DNA of 64,000 nt from positions 124,001 to 188,000 of the forward strand of contig JIBA01000013.1 of assembly GCA_000620545.1 (NCBI GenBank), read 5' to 3'. The position numbers and the translations under genes are program-made. Shown in pieces: positions 10,037 to 17,376 of this stretch (positions within the stretch are counted from its first letter, which is position 1; each line of letters begins with the position of its first letter). This DNA is from Intrasporangiaceae bacterium URHB0013. Lineage in GTDB: Bacteria > Actinomycetota > Actinomycetes > Actinomycetales > Dermatophilaceae. Under the pieces are notes generated by a model. It made no database searches, was not told the DNA's origin, and was given only the letters and a program-made list of their open reading frames with translations.

Positions 10037-10483
10037 TCACCGGTGGGCTCCTGCTGCCGCCGGGGTGAGGAGCTCGACCTCGTCCCACTCGGGGCCGCCG
10101 AGGTGGATGGCAGCGGCCGGGAAGAGGCCGTTGTCCTCGCGGTCGATGTGGTCGCGTAGGGCGTCCTCGAAGCAGGTGAAGAGCGCTACCTCACCGTCGG
10201 CGACGGCAGCGAGCAGCTGATCGAGCTCGTGATGCTCGCCGCAGAGCCGGGCGATGTGGTCGGTGAACAGCTCGTCGCGGGCCATGACGGTGAAGAGGCC
10301 GGCCTCCTCGGCCACGACGTGCGGCGTCAGGTGGTCGTTGAGGTGGCGCGCAACTGCTCGCCGGCGGGGCTCGTCGTCGAGCGCGCTCCGCAGGGCGCTG
10401 AGGTGGTTGATGATGTGTTCGTGCTCGGCCATGAACCGGCCGACCACCTCCAGATCGGCACATCCGCAGTAGCTGCACATCAT
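10037..10483 (-). CDS. Hemerythrin-like (HHE) domain protein
   Basis: Small cytoplasmic protein of 148 aa with an HHE-type four-helix fold. Candidate di-iron ligands are spaced as in the family: HEHIINHL, HLNDHLTPHVVAEEAGLF, HHELDQLL and DHIDREDNGLF. The N terminus carries an extra CSYCGC cysteine motif. Two adjacent ATG codons (10483 and 10480) are possible starts. Placed between a DUF2249 gene (58 nt) and narG (138 nt) on the same strand, it probably belongs to a nitrogen-oxide stress set; related HHE proteins handle nitric oxide or repair Fe-S clusters. The exact role is not shown. Confidence 0.88.
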   Translation of the reverse strand: MMCSYCGCADLEVVGRFMAEHEHIINHLSALRSALDDEPRRRAVARHLNDHLTPHVVAEEAGLFTVMARDELFTDHIARLCGEHHELDQLLAAVADGEVALFTCFEDALRDHIDREDNGLFPAAAIHLGGPEWDEVELLTPAAAGAHR

Positions 10484-10541
10484 CCGTTCCCGTCGTCGGT
10501 CGTCGGTGGTGGTGGAAGTCGTGGTTTCTCCCCGTGGTCGC

Positions 10542-10841
10542 TCAGGCCTTGCGGGTGAGGCGCAGGGTCCAGGCCTGGGGGCCACGCACCAGATAGTCGA
10601 CCTCGATGGTGCCGCCTTCGCGATCCTCGATCTGGGCGAGCAACGGCTTCGGGTCATGGGGTGCCACGAGGCGCAGGGACCCACCGGCAGGCACGGCTCC
10701 GAGGGCGCCTAGGACGGTGGCGTGGCGGATCGTGTGCGGGATGGCGCGCACGTCGAGCTCCGGCTCGCTTTCGTCGGAGCACCCACAGGTGCAACCGGTC
10801 GAGCTGACGTCGGACACGGGAAGGGACTCGTGGATGCTCAC
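10542..10841 (-). CDS. DUF2249 domain protein
   Basis: Protein of 99 aa matching the DUF2249 pattern: LDVRAIPHTIRHATVLGAL followed by LRLVAPHDPKPLLAQ. The family is often encoded beside hemerythrin, nitrate and nitric oxide genes; its biochemical role is not established. A cysteine cluster CTCGC precedes the domain. The GTG at 10841 is preceded by an AGGAG box; the open frame extends further upstream but into the palindrome and the divergent regulator. It is likely the first gene of a hemerythrin-nar transcript. Confidence 0.85.
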   Translation of the reverse strand: MSIHESLPVSDVSSTGCTCGCSDESEPELDVRAIPHTIRHATVLGALGAVPAGGSLRLVAPHDPKPLLAQIEDREGGTIEVDYLVRGPQAWTLRLTRKA

Positions 10842-10869
10842 GATGGCTCCTGGGATGCGGCGAGGGCGA

Positions 10870-10900
10870 CTATTTATTACACTGCCCATGTGAAAAATAG
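10870..10900. promoter_or_regulatory. 31-bp imperfect palindrome, candidate operator
   Basis: The left arm reads CTATTTATTACA and the right arm TGTGAAAAATAG, centred on 10885, with 10 of 12 arm positions complementary. It is AT-rich in a region that is otherwise extremely GC-rich. It sits 29 nt upstream of the DUF2249 start and overlaps the GTG of the divergent HTH regulator, so a bound regulator could control both genes. Confidence 0.6.
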
Positions 10901-11687
10901 CCCACGTGACGGCGCTGCGCCACCCCGAGGCATCGAGCCGGCTTCCGAGCAGGTCCGGCCGTCCAGTCCCGAGCCGGTCGAGCGGCCTGGCCCGGCGCCG
11001 GGCCGGCAGCGTGGCCCGGAGGCCCTGCCCGAGGTTCCAGCGGCGCGCGAGCGCGTGCTCGATGCGCTGGCGGGCTACGAGCCGGAGGGACCGGCGACGA
11101 TCGGCGCGCTCGTCGAGACCCTCGGCGGGCACCCCAACACGACCCGCGCCCACCTCGCCCGGCTGGTCGACGACGGTCTTGTCGCGCGCACGACCATCGA
11201 GGCCGGCACGCGGGGACGGCCTGCGCTCGGCCACCACCTGACCGAGCGCGGACGGCTCGTGGTCGAGGCGCTGCGCACGTCACGGCCTGTCTCGACCGAC
11301 GAGCTCGTCACGGCCATGGCCGAGCACCTTGCTGGCACCGCTGATCCCGAGGTCCATGCACGCGCGATCGGACGTCGCTGGGCCGGCCAGCTGAGCGTGG
11401 CGCCGTCGCCGGAGACACGCGCGACACCGCCCATCGACCTCGTCGTCGGGCTTCTCACGACGGCGGGCTTCTCGCCGCAGGTGGAGCCGGACGGCGACGT
11501 CGCACTGCGCACGTGCCCGGTGCTCTGGTCGGCCCGCGCCCATCCCGGTGTTCTGTGCACGATGCACGAGGAGATGCTGCGCGCCACCCTGGAGCGGTCG
11601 GGCGCCGCCGACACGGAGGTGCGCCTCGTGCCCTTCGCCCGCGAGGGCGCCTGCCTCGTCCGGCTCTCGTCGCCCAGCGTCCGCTGA
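10890..11687 (+). CDS. SufR/COG2345-like HTH transcriptional regulator with conserved cysteines
   Basis: Regulator of 265 aa. After a 50-residue Pro/Arg-rich lead there is a winged helix (ATIGALVETLGGHPNTTRAH then LARLVDDGLV and a GTRGRPALGH wing). The C-terminal domain carries TCPVLWSARAHPGVLC and a later GACLV, matching the cysteine pattern of COG2345/SufR-type regulators that can bind an Fe-S cluster. Faces the DUF2249-hemerythrin-nar genes, with a palindrome across its GTG start, which suggests autoregulation and control of the divergent operon. No clear ribosome site precedes the GTG, so the start is uncertain and the message may be leaderless. Confidence 0.8.
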   Translation: MKNSPRDGAAPPRGIEPASEQVRPSSPEPVERPGPAPGRQRGPEALPEVPAARERVLDALAGYEPEGPATIGALVETLGGHPNTTRAHLARLVDDGLVARTTIEAGTRGRPALGHHLTERGRLVVEALRTSRPVSTDELVTAMAEHLAGTADPEVHARAIGRRWAGQLSVAPSPETRATPPIDLVVGLLTTAGFSPQVEPDGDVALRTCPVLWSARAHPGVLCTMHEEMLRATLERSGAADTEVRLVPFAREGACLVRLSSPSVR

Positions 11688-11881
11688 GCCCGAGCTGCTG
11701 CGGCGGCCACGGTGCCACCTGGGACCGGCGGGACGGCATACGGCCCTCTGACCGGAGTGGCGGTGGTCGCCGGAGGCCTTCTTGCTAGTTCATTTCTCTG
11801 GCCCTGGGCTTGGGCACCTATGCGGCTGAGCGCAACTGGCGACTCGGCGTAGGCTGGTACATGCGATGGCCCGATGCCGGT

Positions 11882-12325
11882 TCACATCTGGGCGAACCGA
11901 TCCAAGTCCCTTCGCCACATTCGGGCGATGACGGGGTTCATTGTGTGATGCAGGAGGAACATCGCGACCTTGTCTCGTGGACGCAGGGGGTGTGTGCTCC
12001 ACTCGACGTGCAGCCGGCTGCCACCGGACTCATTGGAGTCGATCTTCATGAATCCGTCGCCAGGATCTCCATGATTGGTCTCCAGCTCGGTCCACCTGAC
12101 CACACGGGGGTCGGACCAGTCGTACCGGACGACGACCCAGTACGGCGACCGGGGCGAGCCCTCCCGCGCCACCGCCCAGGTGTCACCCCGCTCACGGACC
12201 TCATAGACCCGGGGATCGAGGGTCTTCCATATCCTCGACCGACGGTCGGTGAAGTCCGTCATGGCCTCGAGCACCTGCTCAGGCGACGCCTTGGTGTCCA
12301 GGTCGAACCTCATCCAACGTCGCAC
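11882..12325 (-). CDS. SRPBCC (START-like) family protein
   Basis: Protein of up to 147 aa with the polyketide-cyclase/SRPBCC shape: an N-terminal strand and helix (FDLDTKASPEQVLEAMTDFT), central beta strands (YWVVVRYDWSDPRVVRWTEL) and a C-terminal amphipathic helix around VIARMWRRDLDRFAQM. Such proteins bind hydrophobic ligands; no substrate can be named. The GTG at 12325 has a GAGG box 4 nt upstream; an in-frame ATG at 12313 is the alternative start. It appears to be a single-gene unit. Confidence 0.8.
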   Translation of the reverse strand: MRRWMRFDLDTKASPEQVLEAMTDFTDRRSRIWKTLDPRVYEVRERGDTWAVAREGSPRSPYWVVVRYDWSDPRVVRWTELETNHGDPGDGFMKIDSNESGGSRLHVEWSTHPLRPRDKVAMFLLHHTMNPVIARMWRRDLDRFAQM

Positions 12326-12687
12326 CTGTCCTCAGATCCTGCGTCCGCCCCTGCTGAGCGACCACGTCAGGTCCATGGCCATCAGGGTAGGCATCTCGTC
12401 GGCGGCCGGGCAATCACCCGGGAGTGTCAGGGACTCCGCTCTGCCAGCGGGACACACCTCACCTGTACGAACCTGCGGAGCCCCGGCCGACGTCAACCCT
12501 GCGGCACATGCGGACGTTCGTCGGGTGGCGCGCCAGGGACAAATCATGGAGTACACGTCGAGCCGGCGGAGCATGGTCCGTCGGCGTTCCGCCTGACGGA
12601 GCAACATCCCGGCGGGACGTCGAATTCGCCTGCCGCCATTCGACGTGGTGATGGAAGCGCCATTACCAACTGTGAAGGAGAACGCCA
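12326..12687. other. Divergent intergenic region with no gene
   Basis: About 360 bases between the minus-strand SRPBCC gene and the plus-strand RibD-C gene. It should carry both promoters. Apart from a spaced inverted repeat near the right edge (listed separately) nothing specific was seen; open frames here have no protein-like character. Confidence 0.5.
12617..12646. promoter_or_regulatory. Spaced inverted repeat upstream of RibD-C gene
   Basis: Perfect 9-bp arms ACGTCGAAT and ATTCGACGT are separated by 12 nt and end 41 nt before the ATG. Spacing suits a dimeric operator or a hairpin in the leader. Function is inferred from position only. Confidence 0.4.
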
Positions 12688-13260
12688 ATGCGCACCCTGA
12701 TCTCGACGTCGTTCGTCTCGCTCGACGGAAAGCTCGACCCCACTGGCGGCGACCCCGGGCTGCACGACACCCAGTGGACCTTCAAGACCGTCGACTTCCT
12801 GCCGGAGGCCTACGAGCTCAAGGGCCGCGAACAAGAGGAGGCGGGCGCCCTGCTGCTGGGGCGCAGGAGCTACCAGCTGTTCGCACCAGTGTGGCCCGGC
12901 ATGGCGGAGTTCGCCCGCTACAAGACGCTGCCCAAGTACGTCGTCTCAACGACCCTCGAGGAGGATGACCTCGTCGATGACTGGGGCGAGACGACTCTGC
13001 TGCGCTCGGTCGACGAGGTCGCCACGCTCAAGGAGACCGACGGTGACCCGCTGCTCGTGCACGGGAGCGCGACGCTCAACCGGGCGCTGCAGGACGCTGG
13101 CCTGATCGACCGCTACCACCTGCTGGTGTTCCCGGTGCTGCTCGGCGCTGGCAAATCACTGTTCAGCGACGCGGACACCGCCGCCCAACGACTACGTGTC
13201 CTCGAGCACCAGCTCTACGCCAACGGCATCCAGAAGCAGGTCCTCGACGTTCTCCGCTGA
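12688..13260 (+). CDS. RibD C-terminal/dihydrofolate reductase-like family protein
   Basis: Cytoplasmic protein of 190 aa in the broad RibD_C superfamily. The start pattern MRTLISTSFVSLDGKLDP, the LLLGRRSYQLFAPVWP block and the segment PLLVHGSATLNRALQDAGLID followed by FPVLLGAGKSLF are family hallmarks of NADPH-dependent reductases. The actual substrate is unknown; these proteins are not true folate enzymes in most cases. AAGGAG lies 8 nt before the ATG. It is a single gene preceded by an inverted repeat. Confidence 0.88.
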   Translation: MRTLISTSFVSLDGKLDPTGGDPGLHDTQWTFKTVDFLPEAYELKGREQEEAGALLLGRRSYQLFAPVWPGMAEFARYKTLPKYVVSTTLEEDDLVDDWGETTLLRSVDEVATLKETDGDPLLVHGSATLNRALQDAGLIDRYHLLVFPVLLGAGKSLFSDADTAAQRLRVLEHQLYANGIQKQVLDVLR

Positions 13261-13419
13261 GCGTTCCAAGACCGTGCGCCCGGGCATGGGTGGAGGTCTG
13301 TCCCTCACCAGCTCAGTGCGCGACCCGGCGACAGCATTCGCGCCCCTCTCGGCAACCTGCTGCTGTCCCCACGCCCCCCTGGCTTCCCACGATGCGATGC
13401 GGCCCCGCGAGGGCGGGTC

Positions 13420-13923
13420 TCATGGCAGAGCCGGTGGATGGACGCCGTGCTCGCGCAGCTTCTTGCTCACCACATCAGCGTCCCCGTTGCGGTATTCGAG
13501 GGCTGCTGTCGTTGCTTCGGCGGCGTCGGGAGGAGGCTTCGCACCGTCGCGCCACGGGGACCCGGGGGCCTCTACACGGACGCGTGCGTCGACCCCGTCT
13601 GCGCCAAGCTCGTCGGCGATTCGAGCAACCTCCTCCACCGAGCCGCCCCAATCGACGCTCGTCTCCATCCGAGCCCAGCGTCTTCGATCGGCGACGACGA
13701 CCGCCGCCACCGGGATGACCGCGCCGGCGGCGCCAAGGGCGCGTGGCCAACCAAGAGCGGTCGTCGTTGCGATTCCCAGTGCGGCAACAACGAGGCACGC
13801 GCCCAATAGCCCCGACCATCCGACGACGTTCAGCCTCGCGCTCCGGAGCCATGAGCGGCGGCGGCCATGCCGCCGCCACCCCGACGGCTCGAGGTACTCG
13901 GCTGAGCGACCGGAGTGAACCAT
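13420..13923 (-). CDS. Hypothetical membrane protein with two transmembrane segments
   Basis: Protein of 167 aa without a recognised family. A basic N terminus (GWRRHGRRRSWLRSAR) precedes a hydrophobic hairpin, roughly residues 35-75 (GWSGLLGACLVVAALGI and LGAAGAVIPVAAVVVAD). The rest is a soluble domain of alternating acidic and hydrophobic character ending in LEYRNGDADVVSKKLREHG. Codon bias at third positions supports coding. The start is uncertain and neighbours give no functional hint. Confidence 0.55.
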   Translation of the reverse strand: MVHSGRSAEYLEPSGWRRHGRRRSWLRSARLNVVGWSGLLGACLVVAALGIATTTALGWPRALGAAGAVIPVAAVVVADRRRWARMETSVDWGGSVEEVARIADELGADGVDARVRVEAPGSPWRDGAKPPPDAAEATTAALEYRNGDADVVSKKLREHGVHPPALP

Positions 13924-14288
13924 GGTTCAGAGCGTGGCAGACCGTGCGCCAAGACGCGTGAACATCCAGGCCGCGCCGGCAAGGGCGGAACTCGACCCAT
14001 GCGGCATGTGGGGGCGCCCCGGCCAGGCTAGGTGATCGTGAGCTCGACACTCCGAGAGGTGAACTGGAGCGTGCTCGGGAGGAGGTCGATGCGGACGTAG
14101 TTCGGGTGGTCGAACCTAGCCGTCCTCAGCGCCGCAGACGAGTGCGTTCGCTCTGGTGGGTGGGGGAGTGCTTGTCTTCCGGCTTACTCACAGGTCCAGC
14201 CGCGTCGGGCGTCGAGCCGGAGACCCACCGTTGGTCGCGTCCCAGCGGATGATCCCCCTCGGCCTGCGGCCGACGCGCGCTGGGCGGT
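13924..14288. other. Intergenic region, no confident gene
   Basis: About 365 bases. On the minus strand a frame closing at 14031-14033 reads like the end of a beta-rich protein (NYVRIDLLPSTLQFTSRSVE) but has no plausible start or ribosome site, so it is at most a gene remnant. No repeats or hairpins stand out. Confidence 0.4.
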
Positions 14289-15116
14289 CTACTCGCCGTG
14301 CAGGTCGGCGATCGCGGACTCCCACTCATACAGTGCCCGCTCGAGCGGACCACGCGGGTAGGACGGCAGCCAGTGCACGACACGCTGAAAGCCCGCCTGC
14401 TCGTACTGCTCCAACACGCGCGGGTTGGCCGGCACGCCCATCACCATGAGGTCGACGTGGCGGTCGGCACGCGCGCGCAGGTCTCGCGCCCGCTCAAGGA
14501 CGGCCGGAGCGTGGTTCGGGAACCACGCGTCGCCGAAGGCGAGCACTCGCTCGTGCACCGTCGGCCCCAGACCTCCGACGAGCACGGGTGGGTGCGGCCG
14601 CTGGGCGGGCTTGGGCCACGACCAAATCCGGTCGAAACTCACGTGCTCGCCGTGGTAGGTCGCCTCGTCCTGGGTCCAGATCTGCTTCATTGCCTCGACG
14701 CGCTCACGCAACACCGCCATCCGCCTTCGCGGGTCGGTGCCGTGGTTCTCCATCTCCTCACGGTTCCAGCCGGCTCCCACACCGAACTCCAGCCGCCCAC
14801 CAGAGAGCACGTCGATGCTCGCGACCTGCTTGGCGGTGATGATCGGGTCACGCTGGGCGACCAGACAGACGCCGCTGCCGACCCGCAGGCGCGAGGTCGC
14901 GAGGGCCGCGGCGGTGAGGGCCACGAACAAGTCGTGGGTATGCCAGTACTTCCGCGGCAAGTCGGCCCCGTTCGCGTACGGCGTCGTCCGGGCCGCCGGG
15001 ATGTGCGTGTGCTCGGCGAAGAACAAGGACTCCTGCCCCACCTCCTCCACCAGGGCAGCGAGGGCACCCGGCTCCATGGCGTCGTGGGTGGCGAAGTAAC
15101 CGACTCCGAACTCCAT
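14289..15116 (-). CDS. LLM-class (luciferase-like) F420-type oxidoreductase
   Basis: Cytoplasmic oxidoreductase of 275 aa in the luciferase-like TIM-barrel family, in Actinobacteria usually using coenzyme F420 or FMN. Markers are MEFGVGYFATHDAMEP at the start, FFAEHTHIP, the core VGSGVCLVAQRDPIITAKQ, and VLSGGRLEFGVGAGWNREE, which is nearly diagnostic. The substrate cannot be inferred. I start it at the ATG at 15116, where homology-like sequence begins; an upstream in-frame ATG at 15242 adds low-quality sequence. No operon partner is evident. Confidence 0.92.
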   Translation of the reverse strand: MEFGVGYFATHDAMEPGALAALVEEVGQESLFFAEHTHIPAARTTPYANGADLPRKYWHTHDLFVALTAAALATSRLRVGSGVCLVAQRDPIITAKQVASIDVLSGGRLEFGVGAGWNREEMENHGTDPRRRMAVLRERVEAMKQIWTQDEATYHGEHVSFDRIWSWPKPAQRPHPPVLVGGLGPTVHERVLAFGDAWFPNHAPAVLERARDLRARADRHVDLMVMGVPANPRVLEQYEQAGFQRVVHWLPSYPRGPLERALYEWESAIADLHGE

Positions 15117-15281
15117 GCCCTTCACGGTACGCAGGAAGGCACCGGTCCGCGCCCGGCGACCCGAGCGCCCGGATCTCGGCACGACCGATTGGAGCCATTT
15201 CCGGACCGTCTCCAGCAGTGGGAGATGAAGTGGGGGAGCCATGGGAGACGCCGGGCCCGGCCTCCGGGTCCCCGGTCGGGC

Positions 15282-16493
15282 CTAGCCGGCGCCGATCCGG
15301 CCGGCGATGATGCTCGTGACGATGACCGAAGTGATCGTGACCGTCGAGAACCCAGCGATGATCATCTTGGGCAGGATCTCGTGCTCGATGGCGGTGACCT
15401 CCTCGGGGCTCTCGCCCGCGCCCTTGGCGGCCTCCTGCGACAGGATCATCGTGCCCGGGAAGCCGTACAGCGAGGTGAGCCCGATGGCGACCGACATCGG
15501 GATGCTGTAGCCGAGCAGCTTGCCGACCAGGGCGGAGGTGCCGGCGATGCCCACAACACCGAACACGAAGACCAGCACGAGCGGCCAGGCCAGGGCCTTC
15601 AGGTCGGCGACCTCGACGGTGGCCAGTGGCCCGAAGACCAGGATCATGATGGCGAGCATCATCAGGCCGAGGGAGTCGATGCCGGCCAGCACCGAGGGCT
15701 TGAAGACGCCAAAGGTGCGCAGAAGGATGCCGAAGACCAGCGCCACGACGAAGGTGTTGAGGATGCCGTCGGTGAGGTTGTTCAGGCCGAGCGCAGCGAG
15801 CACCACGACACCCACCACGAACAGGGTGCCAGGGGTGTTGCGGAACAACGCAGGGAGTCTCCCCTCCGACGACGCCGCCTGCTGCTCCGCCACCTCCGCC
15901 ACGTCCAGGTTTCCCGCGCGGTACTCGCCCTTGAGCCGGGCGGCCTCCCGGCGAAGGATGATCGAGGTCAGCGGGAACCCGATCAGCCCCTGCAGGGCCG
16001 CGATGAGCACGGGGAAGATCGCGATCGCGGTGAGCCCCACCCCGAGCGCGGCCTCCTGGACGATGATCACCGAGATCGTGCCACCGCTCAGGGCGCCGGT
16101 CCCGGCCACGACGAAGTCGAGGGCCTGGGCGTAACCGTCGGCGGCGCTGCCGGCTATGCTGCGGCCGAAGATCAGGGCCGCGAGCCACAGCGCAAGCCCG
16201 ATACCCAGGACGGTGGAGGCCCCGATCAGGAAGGTCTTCCACTGCTTGATGAAGTCGTCGAGGCTGATCATCGTGCCCAGGTGCACGATGATGAAGCCGA
16301 CGACGACGCCGGCCAGCGCGAGCAGCGAGGAGCTGGCCAGCAGGTCGTCGGGGAAGATGCCGGTGAGGAAACCGACGAGGAAGATCAGCGAGGCCACGAA
16401 CAGCGAGGACAGTAGCGACTTCGTCTTCCTCGCGACGTACTCGCTGACGGTCCAGACGGCCATGACGACGACGAATGCGAGCACCGGGTTCAC
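15282..16493 (-). CDS. Unrecognised polytopic membrane protein, transporter-like
   Basis: Protein of 403 aa with about ten hydrophobic helices and a charged central loop (REAARLKGEYRAGNLDVAEV). Half-helix glycine motifs (VAGTGALSGGTISVIIVQEA and LTSLYGFPGTMILSQEA) recall Na+- or anion-coupled symporters with inverted repeats, but I cannot assign a family. The two similar motifs may mark two pseudo-symmetric halves. The GTG at 16493 has GGAGG 7 nt upstream. A broken SLC13 transporter lies directly upstream on the same strand. Confidence 0.75.
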   Translation of the reverse strand: MNPVLAFVVVMAVWTVSEYVARKTKSLLSSLFVASLIFLVGFLTGIFPDDLLASSSLLALAGVVVGFIIVHLGTMISLDDFIKQWKTFLIGASTVLGIGLALWLAALIFGRSIAGSAADGYAQALDFVVAGTGALSGGTISVIIVQEAALGVGLTAIAIFPVLIAALQGLIGFPLTSIILRREAARLKGEYRAGNLDVAEVAEQQAASSEGRLPALFRNTPGTLFVVGVVVLAALGLNNLTDGILNTFVVALVFGILLRTFGVFKPSVLAGIDSLGLMMLAIMILVFGPLATVEVADLKALAWPLVLVFVFGVVGIAGTSALVGKLLGYSIPMSVAIGLTSLYGFPGTMILSQEAAKGAGESPEEVTAIEHEILPKMIIAGFSTVTITSVIVTSIIAGRIGAG

Positions 16494-16575
16494 GAGGCCT
16501 CCACTGGTCCTGGTCCGATGATCCAACCACGCGGCCGCGGGCGCACCCTGGGACTTCCACGACCGGAGCCATGGG

Positions 16576-17106
16576 CTAGAACCGCCACACCAACGGCACC
16601 CAGAACACCGCCACCGCGAGGAAGAGCAGCAGCAGTGGCAGGCCCAGCTTCCAGTAGTCACCGAAGCGGTAACCTCCCGGCTCGAGCACCATCGTGTTCC
16701 GGGGCGTGGCCACCGGCGTCAGGAACGACGCCGCCCCGGAGATGCCCACCGCCATCAGGAACGGCAGCGGTGAGGCGCCCACATCGGCCGCCACCACTGC
16801 CGCGATCGAGCACCCCGCTGAGCACCACGGCGCAGGCCGCCAGGAGGCCGGCAACCGCCGGCGGCACGACGCCGGTTGCCAGCAGCAGCACCATCACGAC
16901 CAGGATGACGATCGCCCGACGCGCACCGCGCCCGAGCGGCACGCCCCGGCGCAGCGCGGCAGGGTCGTCGACGACAAGCACCTCCGCCCCACCGGTGGTG
17001 TGCTCCTCCAGGCTCCTGACCCGACCGGTCCCTTGCCTCGGGTCCCGGACGGGCTGCAAAGCATCGATCACCAACGGCACGAGCGGGCGGCGGGTTGAGT
17101 CAGCCC
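16576..17106 (-). pseudogene. Broken SLC13-family (DASS) transporter
   Basis: Two pieces of one transporter family sit in different frames. The upstream piece (to about 16816) has the end of a TrkA-C-like loop (AEVLVVDDPAALRRG) and a helix (RAIVILVVMVLLLATGVVPP). The downstream piece ends the protein with the SLC13 signature SFLTPVATPRNTMVLEPGGY, then FGDYWKLGLPLLLLF. The conserved middle of roughly 250 residues is missing, so this is a deletion plus frameshift remnant rather than a simple frameshift. It has no function as it stands. Confidence 0.75.
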
Positions 17107-17376
17107 CGATGAGCCACACGGAGTGAGCCGTATCTCGGACCGCTTCACGGTGTGGCGGGATGTCGGCCTGTCCTGCGGTCCGACTTGGCAGCTCTCCTGA
17201 TCGCACCTTGTGCTAAGTGATCAAGTGCGTCACGACGGCCAGAACCCCACCGCAACACAGACGGACTTGCTGGGAGGAGATTGTTCTTGGACTGCGTCAC
17301 CCCTCCAGGGTGATCCGGTCGGCAGGTGTTGCGGCCACGCTTGGACGACCACGTCAGACGAGCGTCAGGAGAACGC

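Noticed and set aside
14298-16415. A 705-codon plus-strand frame crossing the LLM and membrane protein genes
   Set aside because: It spans two well supported minus-strand genes and has repetitive His/Arg/Glu-rich composition typical of antisense frames.
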